Positions 1 to 7,749 of a stretch of 64,000 nucleotides of DNA are shown here, in pieces. How positions within the stretch are numbered: the first letter of the stretch is position 1; each line of letters begins with the position of its first letter. The notes under the pieces are model-generated. The model ran no database searches, was not told the DNA's origin, and was given only the letters and a program-made list of their open reading frames with translations. This DNA is from JAMXLJ01 sp036558745 (GTDB lineage Bacteria > Actinomycetota > Acidimicrobiia > IMCC26256 > JAMXLJ01). The stretch is from the NCBI GenBank assembly GCA_036558745.1, contig DATBEZ010000095.1, positions 47,435-111,434 on the forward strand, written 5' to 3'. A program made the position numbers and the translations under genes.

Positions 1-449
1 GTGCCGCCGTCGCGCTCGGGCGCCGAGCGGTCGCGCACCAGCTCGCGGGCACCGGCCGCTCGATGCTGGGCCTCGCGCGCGAGCACGCGATGGAACGGGT
101 GCAGTTCGGACGCCGTATCGCGTCGTTCCAGGCCGTGCGCCACCGCCTGGCGGAAGCGCTGGTCGCGATCGAGGCGCTCGACGCGGCCCTCGTCGCGGCC
201 CGCGACGCGCCGGGTCCCGACACTGCCGCGCTCGCGAAGGCGCTCGCCGGACGCGCGGCCCGCACGGTGGCCGCGCACAGCCAGCAGGTGCTGGCCGGCA
301 TCGGCTTCACGACCGATCACCCGTTCCACCGGTTCCTCAAGCGGGCGATGGCGCTCGAGGGACTGTTCGGGACGACCGACGCCATCGTCCTCGACCTCGG
401 CCGGCACCTGCTCGAGACGCGCGCGGTGCCGACCCTCATCGAGCTGTGA
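1..449 (+). CDS. acyl-CoA dehydrogenase, C-terminal part (cut by window edge)
   Basis: The frame enters from the left edge and is read from base 3; 148 residues remain, the helical C-terminal domain of an acyl-CoA dehydrogenase, a flavoenzyme that forms the alpha-beta double bond of acyl-CoA. RVQFGRRIASFQAVRHRLA is the family signature, and GIGFTTDHPFHR matches the usual GGIGFTWEH loop with Asp where many relatives have Glu. The stop lies 23 bases before the CoA-transferase ATG, so it probably shares an operon with the CoA transferase and P450. The N-terminal and FAD-binding middle domains lie outside the window. Confidence 0.85.
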   Translation, partial: AAVALGRRAVAHQLAGTGRSMLGLAREHAMERVQFGRRIASFQAVRHRLAEALVAIEALDAALVAARDAPGPDTAALAKALAGRAARTVAAHSQQVLAGIGFTTDHPFHRFLKRAMALEGLFGTTDAIVLDLGRHLLETRAVPTLIEL

Positions 450-472
450 CGAACGAGTCGAACGGAGGCCCC

Positions 473-1687
473 ATGCAGGACGTACTGGCCGGGATCCGCG
501 TAGTCGAGGTCGCGGCGTGGACGTTCGTACCGATCTCGGGCGCGGTGCTCGCGGAATGGGGTGCCGACGTCATCAAGGTCGAGCACCCGGCGAGCGGCGA
601 CCCGCAACGCGGACTCGTCTCGTCGGGTCTCGTGCCCGGCGGGTCGGGCGTGAACTTCATGTTCGAGGTGCCGAACCGCGGCAAGCGGTCCGTCGGCCTC
701 GACCTCTCGACCGAGGGTGGGCGCGAGCTGCTGTACCGGCTCGTCGAGAGCGCCGACGTGTTCGTCACCAACCACCTGCCCGAGGTCCGGACGCGCCTGC
801 ACATCGACGTCGACGACATCCGGGCCCGCAACCCGAACATCGTCTACGTGCGCGGCACCGGTCAGGGCGCACGCGGTCCCGACGCGGGGCGCGGAGGGTT
901 CGACGGCGCGACGTTCTGGGCCCGCGCCGGGCTCGCGATGACGTTCAAGGATCCTGCAGCCGACTGGCCCGTCGACCAGCGCCCGGCGTTCGGCGACGTC
1001 CTCGGCGGGCTCACCATCGCGGGCGGCATCGCGGCCGCGCTGCTGCGTCGCGAGCGCACCGGTACGCCCTCGATCGTCGACGTGTCGCTGCTCGGGCTCG
1101 GCCTGTGGAGCCTTGCGCCCGAGGTGACGTCGGCGAAGCTCTACGAAGGGGTCGAGATCCCGACGTTCGACCGCGACTCGATCCCGAACCCGCTGGTCGG
1201 CACCTACCCGACCAAGGACGGCCGCTTCGTCGCCCTCGTGCTGTTGCAGGCCGACCGTTTCTGGCCCGACCTTTGCGCCCACCTCGAACGTCCCGACCTC
1301 GTCGACGACCCCCGGTTCGAGGACGCCGCCGCGCGCTACGAGAACCGACGCGAGTGCATCCAGGTGCTGCGCGAGATCTTCCGCAGCCGGACCTACGACG
1401 AGTGGCGGGAGCGCCTGCAGACGCTGGAGGGTGTGTGGGCCCCGCTGCAGACGGCGCTCGAGGTGCACGACGATCCCCAGGTGCGCGCCAACGGCTACCT
1501 CGAGCCCATCACGTCGTCGAGCGGGACCGAGTTCGTGCTTCCCGCGAACCCCGTGCAGTTCGACGAGACGCCGCCCAGCGTGCGCGGCGCGCCCGAGCAC
1601 GGCGAGCACACCGACGAGGTGCTGCTCGAGCTCGGTCTGACGTACGACGAGGTCATGGAGCACAAGATCTCGGGGGCGGTGCTGTGA
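473..1687 (+). CDS. CaiB/BaiF family (class III) CoA transferase
   Basis: Predicted 404-residue type III CoA transferase, which moves CoA between carboxylic acids or activates a substrate for beta-oxidation. The N-terminus MQDVLAGIRVVEVAAW and the block GADVIKVEHPASGDPQR are typical. Asp175 in RPAFGDVLGG fits the catalytic Asp that forms the acyl-anhydride. ATG 473 is preferred because GGAGG sits at 464-468 and the protein then begins as relatives do; a GTG at 446 overlapping the upstream stop would add nine residues. Its TGA (1685-1687) overlaps the GTG of the P450 by four bases, indicating coupled translation. The substrate cannot be read from the sequence. Confidence 0.88.
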   Translation: MQDVLAGIRVVEVAAWTFVPISGAVLAEWGADVIKVEHPASGDPQRGLVSSGLVPGGSGVNFMFEVPNRGKRSVGLDLSTEGGRELLYRLVESADVFVTNHLPEVRTRLHIDVDDIRARNPNIVYVRGTGQGARGPDAGRGGFDGATFWARAGLAMTFKDPAADWPVDQRPAFGDVLGGLTIAGGIAAALLRRERTGTPSIVDVSLLGLGLWSLAPEVTSAKLYEGVEIPTFDRDSIPNPLVGTYPTKDGRFVALVLLQADRFWPDLCAHLERPDLVDDPRFEDAAARYENRRECIQVLREIFRSRTYDEWRERLQTLEGVWAPLQTALEVHDDPQVRANGYLEPITSSSGTEFVLPANPVQFDETPPSVRGAPEHGEHTDEVLLELGLTYDEVMEHKISGAVL

Positions 1688-2949
1688 GCGACGCCGACTT
1701 CTTCCGCGACCCGTCGTTCGTCCCCGACCCGTACCCCTACTTCGAGTCGCTTCGCTCCCGCTGCCCGGTGCAGCGCGAGCCGCACCACGACGTCGTCATG
1801 GTCACCGGCTACGACGAGGCGATCTCCGTCTACCACGACACTGCGACGTTCTCGTCGTGCAACTCGGTGACGGGACCCTTCCCCGGCTTCCCGGTGCCCC
1901 TCGTGGGCGACGACGTGAGCGAGCTGATCGAGGCCCACCGCGACGAGCTGCCGTTCAGCGATCAGCTCCCTACGCTCGACCCGCCGGTGCACACGGCCCA
2001 CCGCGCGCTGCTCATGCGGCTCATCACGCCGAAGCGGCTCAAGGAGAACGAGTCGTTCATGTGGCGGCTCGCCGACCGTCAGATGGAGGAGTTCCTGGCC
2101 GAGGGCCGGTGCGAGTTCGTGCGCGAGTTCGCAAAGCCGTTCGCGATGCTCGTCATCGCGGACCTGCTCGGCGTGCCCGAGGACGATCACGAGATGTTCC
2201 GGGCCAAGCTCGGAGCCAATCGCGAGGGGCGCACGATCGGGAGCACCGAACGCGACGCGATGGCCCACAGCCCGCTCGAGTTCCTGTACCAGCAGTTCGG
2301 TGCCTACATCGAGGATCGCCGCCGGGAGCCGCGCAACGACGTGATGACGGGCCTCGCGACGGCGACGTTCCCCGACGGCTCCACGCCCGAGGTCATCGAC
2401 GTGGTGCGCGTGGCCGCGAACCTGTTCGCGGCCGGGCAGGAGACGACCGTCCGGCTCCTCGCGACCGCGCTGCAGCTGATCGGCGAGGACCCCGAGCTGC
2501 AGCAGCAGCTGCGCGACGAGCGCGACCTGATCCCGAGCTTCGTCGAGGAATCGCTGCGGTACGAGAGCCCGGTCAAGGGCGACTTCCGGCTGTCACGGAT
2601 GGCCACCAACGTGGGCGGCGTCGACATTCCGGCCGGGACAACGGTCATGGTGCTCAACGGGGCCGCGAACCGCGATCCGCGGGTGTTTCCCGACCCCGAC
2701 CGGTTCGCGGTCGATCGCGCGAACGCGCGTCAGCACCTCGCGTTCGGCCACGGGATCCACACGTGCCCGGGCGCGCCGCTCGCGCGCGCGGAGGGTCGCG
2801 TCAGCATCGAACGGCTCCTCGACCGGATGGCCGAAATCACGATCTCCGAAGCCGAGCACGGACCAGCAGGCGACCGCCGCTACGAGTACGCGCCGACCTA
2901 CATCCTCCGCGGCCTGACCCGGCTGCACCTCGAGTTCACACCCGCGTAG
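1684..2949 (+). CDS. cytochrome P450
   Basis: A 421-residue soluble bacterial cytochrome P450 (haem-thiolate monooxygenase). Visible motifs are the I-helix oxygen-binding segment AAGQETT near residue 250, the K-helix ESLR, and the haem loop FGHGIHTCPGAPLAR with proximal Cys361. Size fits class I P450s that need a separate ferredoxin and reductase; no dedicated ferredoxin lies next to it. GTG at 1684 is chosen because it overlaps the CoA-transferase stop in GTGA. Association with acyl-CoA dehydrogenase and CoA transferase suggests hydroxylation of a hydrophobic acid or steroid-like substrate (inference). Confidence 0.92.
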   Translation: MSDADFFRDPSFVPDPYPYFESLRSRCPVQREPHHDVVMVTGYDEAISVYHDTATFSSCNSVTGPFPGFPVPLVGDDVSELIEAHRDELPFSDQLPTLDPPVHTAHRALLMRLITPKRLKENESFMWRLADRQMEEFLAEGRCEFVREFAKPFAMLVIADLLGVPEDDHEMFRAKLGANREGRTIGSTERDAMAHSPLEFLYQQFGAYIEDRRREPRNDVMTGLATATFPDGSTPEVIDVVRVAANLFAAGQETTVRLLATALQLIGEDPELQQQLRDERDLIPSFVEESLRYESPVKGDFRLSRMATNVGGVDIPAGTTVMVLNGAANRDPRVFPDPDRFAVDRANARQHLAFGHGIHTCPGAPLARAEGRVSIERLLDRMAEITISEAEHGPAGDRRYEYAPTYILRGLTRLHLEFTPA

Positions 2950-3066
2950 CGGGGGACCGTGGGAGCTGACGATGCCGAAGGGATCCTGTGCGTCGAATCG
3001 CGACCCACCGTCGCTGCGCCTGCTCGAGCTGACCACCACGTACGAACCCGCCGCCTGAGCCCGAAG

Positions 3067-3099
3067 CGGCCTCGCCCCGTTGCGTGGGGTCAGCGGCCG
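3067..3099. terminator. possible bidirectional terminator hairpin
   Basis: Between the convergent P450 and crotonase genes, CGGCC (3067-3071) can pair with GGCCG (3095-3099) and CCCC (3075-3078) with GGGG (3086-3089), giving an interrupted GC-rich hairpin. It has no T-tract and overlaps the last codons of the crotonase gene. The rest of 2950-3066 shows nothing recognisable. Confidence 0.3.
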
Positions 3100-3863
3100 A
3101 GGAAGCGGTCGACGTTGGCGCGCAGGTCGTCGGTGTCGAACGACTCGGTCTCGGACGCCATCGCGAAGTCGATGGTCGCGAGCACGGCCCGCTCGACGTG
3201 CAGGTTGAGCACGCGCTTCGTCGCCTCGACCGCCTGTCGCGGCAACGCGGCGATCTTGTGCGCAGCGGCGACCGCTACGGGAACGACCTCGGCGTCGGGA
3301 CATACGTGGTTTGCCAGACCGATCGCCGCCGCGCGCTCGGCCGTGATGCGCTCGCCCGTGAACGCGTACTCCTTTGCGAGGAGCAGGCTGGTGTGCAGCG
3401 GCCACGTGAGCGGTCCGCCGTCGGCCGCGACCAGCCCCACCGTGACGTGCGGATCGGCCAGGTACGCGGACTCGGCCATGTACACGACGTCCGAGAGCGC
3501 GATCACGCTGCACCCGAGGCCGACCGCAGGCCCGTTGACCGCGGCGACGACCGGCACGCGGCAGCGGATCATGTTGAGCACGAGCTCGCGCCCCTCGGCG
3601 ATCACCGCGTGCCGGAGGTCCCGGTCCTTGGCCATCCGGTCGAGGAGGTCGAAGTCTCCGCCGGCGGAGAACGCGCGCCCGTCGCCGGTGATGACAGCCG
3701 CGCGGGCTTCGGCGTCGGCGCTCAGCTGCGGGAACAGCCGCGTCAACGCGAGATGGAGGTCCTCGTTGATCGCGTTGAGCTGCTCGGGTCGTGCCAGGCG
3801 GACGATGCGGACCGGACCGTCGGCCTCGACCCGGACGCAGTCGGGAAGGTCGTACTTCGTCAT
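3090..3863 (-). CDS. crotonase (enoyl-CoA hydratase/isomerase) family protein lacking both hydratase glutamates
   Basis: A 257-residue crotonase-fold protein. The oxyanion-hole segments GRAFSAGGD and NGPAVGLGCS are present. In rat enoyl-CoA hydratase the two catalytic glutamates are in GGGCELA and FGQPE; here these places read GLGCSVI (Ser) and LADPHVT (His). Classical syn-hydration is therefore unlikely; another crotonase activity (isomerase, hydrolase, retro-Claisen) or a scaffold role is possible. It is the last gene of the minus-strand operon that starts with the FadD3-like ligase, 34 bases after the acyl-CoA dehydrogenase stop. Confidence 0.85.
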   Translation of the reverse strand: MTKYDLPDCVRVEADGPVRIVRLARPEQLNAINEDLHLALTRLFPQLSADAEARAAVITGDGRAFSAGGDFDLLDRMAKDRDLRHAVIAEGRELVLNMIRCRVPVVAAVNGPAVGLGCSVIALSDVVYMAESAYLADPHVTVGLVAADGGPLTWPLHTSLLLAKEYAFTGERITAERAAAIGLANHVCPDAEVVPVAVAAAHKIAALPRQAVEATKRVLNLHVERAVLATIDFAMASETESFDTDDLRANVDRFLGR

Positions 3864-3897
3864 CGGCAGATCGCTCGCTCTCGTTCGGGCCGCGCGC

Positions 3898-5028
3898 TCA
3901 CGTCGGCAGGCCGAGGATGCGCGTCGCGACGATGTTCTTCTGGATCTGTGACGTGCCGCCCATCACGCTCTGGGCCCGACCGTAGAGATACGTCTTGAGC
4001 GCGACGTCGTCGGGGTCGAGCGCCGCGTCCGGGCCCGACACGTCGAGCGCGGCAGCGCCGACCGTCTGCTCCACCCACGTCATCAGCAGCTTGTCGACCG
4101 AGCCACCGGGCCCGTGCTCGATGCCGTCGAGACGCTCCGACAGCCGGCGGCACACGTGCAACCGGAGCATCTCCGCCTGCACGTACGCCCACGCGACCGC
4201 CTCCCGCTGATCGGCCCGGTACGCGCCGGGGTCGGCCCGCACACGATGCTCGAGCTCCTTGACCGTCTTGGCGTACCGCGCGACATAGCCGAGCTCGCCG
4301 GGCTCGCGCTCGTGGCTCACGATCGTCATCGCCACGCGCCACCCCTCGCCCGGCGCGCCGATCATGTTGGCGGCGGGGACGCGCGCGTGGTCGAAGAGCA
4401 CCTGACCGAACTCGTTCGTGACGCCGTTGATCATGCGCAGCGGCCGTTGCTCGATGCCGGGCTGGCGCATCGGGACTGCGAACGCGGTGAGGCCCTTGTG
4501 CTTCGGGACGTCGGAGTCGGTGCGCGCGAGGAGGAAGCACCAGTCGGCGACATCGGAGTAGCTGGTCCAGATCTTGTGACCGTCGATCACGTACTCGTCG
4601 CCGTCGGGTGTCGCGGTCGTGCGCAACGACGCGAGGTCGGATCCGGCGTCGGGCTCGCTGAAGCCCTGGCACCAGCGCTCGCGCCCGCTGATCAGTCCGG
4701 GCAGGAACCGGTCCTTGATCGCGTCACTGCCGTGCGTCGTGATGCCCTGCACGAGGTAGCCGAGGCTCGGCCGCGGCGGCGCGCCGGCGGCCGCCAGCTC
4801 GTCGTCGAGGATCACGTCGAACACGGTGGGCAGGTCGTGGCCGCCGTAGCTCGCGGGCCAGCTCAACCCGAAGAAGCCCGCGTCGTAGAGCGCGGTGTGC
4901 CACTCGGCCTGGCGGGCCCAGTACTCGTCGTCGGTCGAGGACGCGGGCAGGGCGGGGTTGTTGTCGGCCAGCCAGGCCCGGAACCGGGCCCGGAACGCGG
5001 CCTCCTCGGCAGAGTCCCGGAAATCCAT
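3898..5028 (-). CDS. acyl-CoA dehydrogenase (probable partner subunit 1)
   Basis: A 376-residue full-length acyl-CoA dehydrogenase. The N-terminal helical part (from MDFRDSAEEAAFRARFRAWL) is followed by the FAD/substrate segment QGFSEPDAGSDLASLRTTA, the beta domain with HKIWTSYSDVADW, and the C-terminal GGTSQIQKNIVATRILGLP. ATG 5028 is two bases after the stop of the next upstream gene, itself an acyl-CoA dehydrogenase. Adjacent pairs of this kind often form alpha2-beta2 heterotetramers in actinobacterial steroid side-chain oxidation (established for several FadE pairs); that this pair does so is inference. Confidence 0.9.
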   Translation of the reverse strand: MDFRDSAEEAAFRARFRAWLADNNPALPASSTDDEYWARQAEWHTALYDAGFFGLSWPASYGGHDLPTVFDVILDDELAAAGAPPRPSLGYLVQGITTHGSDAIKDRFLPGLISGRERWCQGFSEPDAGSDLASLRTTATPDGDEYVIDGHKIWTSYSDVADWCFLLARTDSDVPKHKGLTAFAVPMRQPGIEQRPLRMINGVTNEFGQVLFDHARVPAANMIGAPGEGWRVAMTIVSHEREPGELGYVARYAKTVKELEHRVRADPGAYRADQREAVAWAYVQAEMLRLHVCRRLSERLDGIEHGPGGSVDKLLMTWVEQTVGAAALDVSGPDAALDPDDVALKTYLYGRAQSVMGGTSQIQKNIVATRILGLPT

Positions 5029-5030
5029 GT

Positions 5031-6119
5031 CTAGTGGTCGCTCCCGCTCCCGCTCCGGAGGGCTTCGCCCGGCGGAGCTCCCGCTCCCGTGCGCGTCAAG
5101 CGCGTGCGAACGAGCTCTGACAGTTGCAGGCCGTCGTCGCCGAACCACTGCGACGAGAGCAGCGCACGACGCAGGTAGACGTGCACGATGCACTCCCAGG
5201 TATTGCCGATGCCGCCGTGCACCTGCACCGCGGTCTCGCACACCGTGCGCGCCGCACGCGCGCAGTAGGCCTTCGCGACGCGGCCGGCCGCGAGCGCGTC
5301 GTCGGGGGCGAGCTCGTCGGCCGCCCACGACGCGTGCAGCGCGACGCTGCGCGACCCCTCCATGAGACAGTGCGCTTCGGCCAGGAGATGCTGGACGGCC
5401 TGGAAGGACCCGACCGCGACGCCGTACTGCTTGCGCTCCGTCGCGTACGCGACGGTCACGTCGAGCACGCCCCGCATGAGACCGACGAGGTCGGCGCTCG
5501 TGAGCGCGAGCCCCAATGCGGTCCACGACGCGACGTCGTCGCGTGTGAGCAGCCGCCCGCCCGCCGGCCGCGAGACCGCGACACCGGCCGGGATCGCGCG
5601 CACGGCACGCGTGAGGTCGGCGCCGCCGGTTGCACCGTCGAGCGGCACCGCCCCGAGTCGGAACCCGTCACCGTCGGGCACGAGCACGTAAGCCGCGTCA
5701 CCGGCTTCCGTCTCCGCGTCGACCGCGAAGGTGCTGGTGGCAGTCGCATCGCCGCCGACGACCGCCGCGCCCACCAGGTCGGCGGAGTACGCGACCAAAG
5801 CGCCGTCGCGACGGGGCGCGGCGGCGCGCCGGGCAAGATCGGCCGCGAGCACGGGGCCGGAGAACGCGACATCGGCCACCGTCTCCGCGAGCGCATCGGC
5901 GACGATCGCCGTCTCCACCGCACCGGCGACGGGCTCGCCGCCGGTGTCGCCCGCGTCGTCGCGCAGCTCGAGCCAACCGGCGTCGCGCACCGCGGCAAGC
6001 AGCCGCTTGGTCCGTGTCGCGTCGTCGAGGTCGGCGACCGCGCGCGGCCCGAGCCGGCGCGCGAGCTGGCGCGCGGCGCGCCGCAGCTCGGCCTGCTCCG
6101 GTGTGTCCCGGGTGTCCAC
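5031..6119 (-). CDS. acyl-CoA dehydrogenase (probable partner subunit 2)
   Basis: A 362-residue divergent acyl-CoA dehydrogenase. The N-terminal and beta domains are weakly conserved and Ala/Asp-rich, while the C-terminal domain is clear: ERKQYGVAVGSFQAVQHLLAE and QVHGGIGNTWE, the latter with the Glu found in many relatives. GTG 6119 follows the thiolase stop by one base. The last residues (GAGAPPGEALRSGSGSDH) are encoded inside a dispersed GC-rich repeat (5041-5091), suggesting the original C-terminus was replaced or extended. Likely works as a heteromer with the following gene. Confidence 0.85.
   Translation of the reverse strand: MDTRDTPEQAELRRAARQLARRLGPRAVADLDDATRTKRLLAAVRDAGWLELRDDAGDTGGEPVAGAVETAIVADALAETVADVAFSGPVLAADLARRAAAPRRDGALVAYSADLVGAAVVGGDATATSTFAVDAETEAGDAAYVLVPDGDGFRLGAVPLDGATGGADLTRAVRAIPAGVAVSRPAGGRLLTRDDVASWTALGLALTSADLVGLMRGVLDVTVAYATERKQYGVAVGSFQAVQHLLAEAHCLMEGSRSVALHASWAADELAPDDALAAGRVAKAYCARAARTVCETAVQVHGGIGNTWECIVHVYLRRALLSSQWFGDDGLQLSELVRTRLTRTGAGAPPGEALRSGSGSDH
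5041..5091 (-). repeat. dispersed GC-rich repeat, copy 1
   Basis: On the minus strand this segment contains AGCTCCGCCGGGCG (5066-5079) and a 22-base stretch (5060-5081) identical to 58203-58224; a shorter match is at 51668-51681. It lies inside the 3' end of an acyl-CoA dehydrogenase gene and encodes its final residues. Confidence 0.6.
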
Positions 6120-6120
6120 G

Positions 6121-7269
6121 TCAGCGCGACAGGATGGAGACGCCCGCGGTCCCGGGCGCGCCGTACAGCTGGGTGTAGCCGACCCGCGGTGTACCCGGCA
6201 CCTGGCGTTCGCCGGCCCGACCGCGCAGCTGGAGCACGACCTCGTGCACCTGGCGAAGTCCCGACGCGCCGATCGGCTCGCCGTTCGCGATGAGTCCGCC
6301 GTCGGTGTTCACCGGCAGGCGGCCGTCGATCTCGAGCGCGCCCTCCGCCACGAGCGCCTCCTGCTCGCCGTCGGCGCAGAAGCCGTTCTCGGCCAGGTGG
6401 ATGACCTCCGCGCCCGCGTCGGTGTCCTGGAGCTGGATCACGTCGACGTCCTCGGGACCGATCCCCGCCGACTCGAACGCGGCACGCGACGCGTCGACCG
6501 TCGGGCCGGCCGTCTCCTCGATCGGCAACCACGGGCTGTGCACCTCGAACGCGCCGAGCCGGCGCGTCCGCACCTTGCTCGCGCGCAGGTAGACGGGTGC
6601 GTCCGTGTAGCGGTGCGCGTGCTCGGCGCGACACAGCACGACCGCCGCCGCGCCCTCGTCGGGGCTGCAGAACATGTACTGGGTCAGCGGGAAGTTCAGC
6701 ATCGGCGACGCGAGGATCTCCTCCTCGGAGAGCGGCTTGCGCCGGAACGCGTTCTCGTTCAACGCGCCGTTGCGGTAGTTCTTCGCCGCGACCTTGGCCA
6801 GCGTCGAGACCGAGATGCCGTGGTCGTGCATGTACTTGTTGATCTTCATACCGAAGAACTTCGTCGTGACGAAGTGGCCGAGCTCGCCGTACCACGACGG
6901 GCACGCGTACTGGCGCGGGTCGGCACTGAACGCGCCGGGAAGGTGCTTGTCCATCCCGACCGCGAGCCCGAGATCGTGGTCGCCGAGCCGGATCGCGCCG
7001 GCCGCGAGGTTGAGCGCGCTCGCGGCGGTCGCGCACCCGTTGTAGACGTCGGTGAACGGGATCCCGGTCAGGCCCATCAGCGCGACGACCGCGTCGGGGT
7101 TGTCGACCTCGTAGCTGCCGCCGAACGCGAACTGGATGTCGCGCCATTCGACGTTCGCGTCGGCCAGTGCGCGCCGGATCGCGACCGCGCCCATCTCGAT
7201 GCCCGACACGCCGGGGAAACGGCCGAAGGGGTGAAGACCCACCCCGACGATGGCGACGTCCGTCGTCAT
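6121..7269 (-). CDS. thiolase-like protein (SCP-x / lipid-transfer type)
   Basis: A 382-residue thiolase-fold protein, shorter and more divergent than biosynthetic thiolases and of the SCP-x type. The nucleophile is probably the Cys in YNGCATAASAL; NTDGGLIANGEPIGASG is the C-terminal glycine-rich loop, with GEPIGASG where degradative thiolases have GHP.G.SG. ATG 7269 overlaps the stop of the DUF35 gene in ATGA. Thiolase plus DUF35 pairs form complexes that cleave acyl-CoA or, as in the Ltp2 aldolases of steroid side-chain degradation, catalyse retro-aldol cleavage. Which reaction applies is not decidable from sequence alone. Confidence 0.85.
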   Translation of the reverse strand: MTTDVAIVGVGLHPFGRFPGVSGIEMGAVAIRRALADANVEWRDIQFAFGGSYEVDNPDAVVALMGLTGIPFTDVYNGCATAASALNLAAGAIRLGDHDLGLAVGMDKHLPGAFSADPRQYACPSWYGELGHFVTTKFFGMKINKYMHDHGISVSTLAKVAAKNYRNGALNENAFRRKPLSEEEILASPMLNFPLTQYMFCSPDEGAAAVVLCRAEHAHRYTDAPVYLRASKVRTRRLGAFEVHSPWLPIEETAGPTVDASRAAFESAGIGPEDVDVIQLQDTDAGAEVIHLAENGFCADGEQEALVAEGALEIDGRLPVNTDGGLIANGEPIGASGLRQVHEVVLQLRGRAGERQVPGTPRVGYTQLYGAPGTAGVSILSR

Positions 7270-7718
7270 TGCTGTCCCCTCTCGACTGTCATCGGTCGCG
7301 CGACGGGCCGGAACGCGAACGTCACGACTTCGTTGCCGTCGTCGTCGGTGCGAAACGGCACGAGGACGAGCTCCATCTCCATGCCCGCTTCGAGCGCGGT
7401 GTCGTCGGTCCCGGTCAGGCGGGTCTCGACCTTCACCTCGCCGGGAAGCTCGACGTAGCCCACGCCGAAGGGGACGAAGTCCTTCCCCGTCGGGCCCGCG
7501 TACGGCGGTGACGGCGGCGGGAACTCCTGCGTCGTCCACGCCCAGAGGCGGCCGCGGCGCGCGAGGTGCTGCTCGTCCATCGCGGTCGACGCGCACCGCG
7601 GACAGGAGTCCTGGGCCGGGAACGTGACGATGTCGCACACGGTGCAGCGGCTGCCGATCAGCTGCGGATCGTCGTCGGGCCCCGTGAACAGACCCTCGGC
7701 CAGAGGGACTCGTGCCAT
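7266..7718 (-). CDS. DUF35 family Zn-ribbon / OB-fold protein
   Basis: A 150-residue protein with a rubredoxin-like zinc ribbon, CTVC and CPRC near residues 26-41, followed by an OB-fold (VGYVELPGEVKVETRL). DUF35 proteins bind acyl-CoA and partner thiolase-like enzymes. ATG 7718 is used; a GTG directly upstream at 7721 would add one residue. The gene overlaps the thiolase start by four bases and follows the ligase stop by 31 bases, so complex formation with the thiolase is the natural inference. Confidence 0.85.
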   Translation of the reverse strand: MARVPLAEGLFTGPDDDPQLIGSRCTVCDIVTFPAQDSCPRCASTAMDEQHLARRGRLWAWTTQEFPPPSPPYAGPTGKDFVPFGVGYVELPGEVKVETRLTGTDDTALEAGMEMELVLVPFRTDDDGNEVVTFAFRPVARPMTVERGQQ

Positions 7719-7749
7719 CACCGTCTCCGTTCCGTGCGCACGCGGCCCG

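Noticed and set aside
1..1683. Open frame continuous with the P450 gene from base 1
   Set aside because: Upstream of 1684 it is Arg/Ala/Ser-rich shadow sequence antiparallel in character to the real dehydrogenase and CoA-transferase frames; no domain is recognisable.
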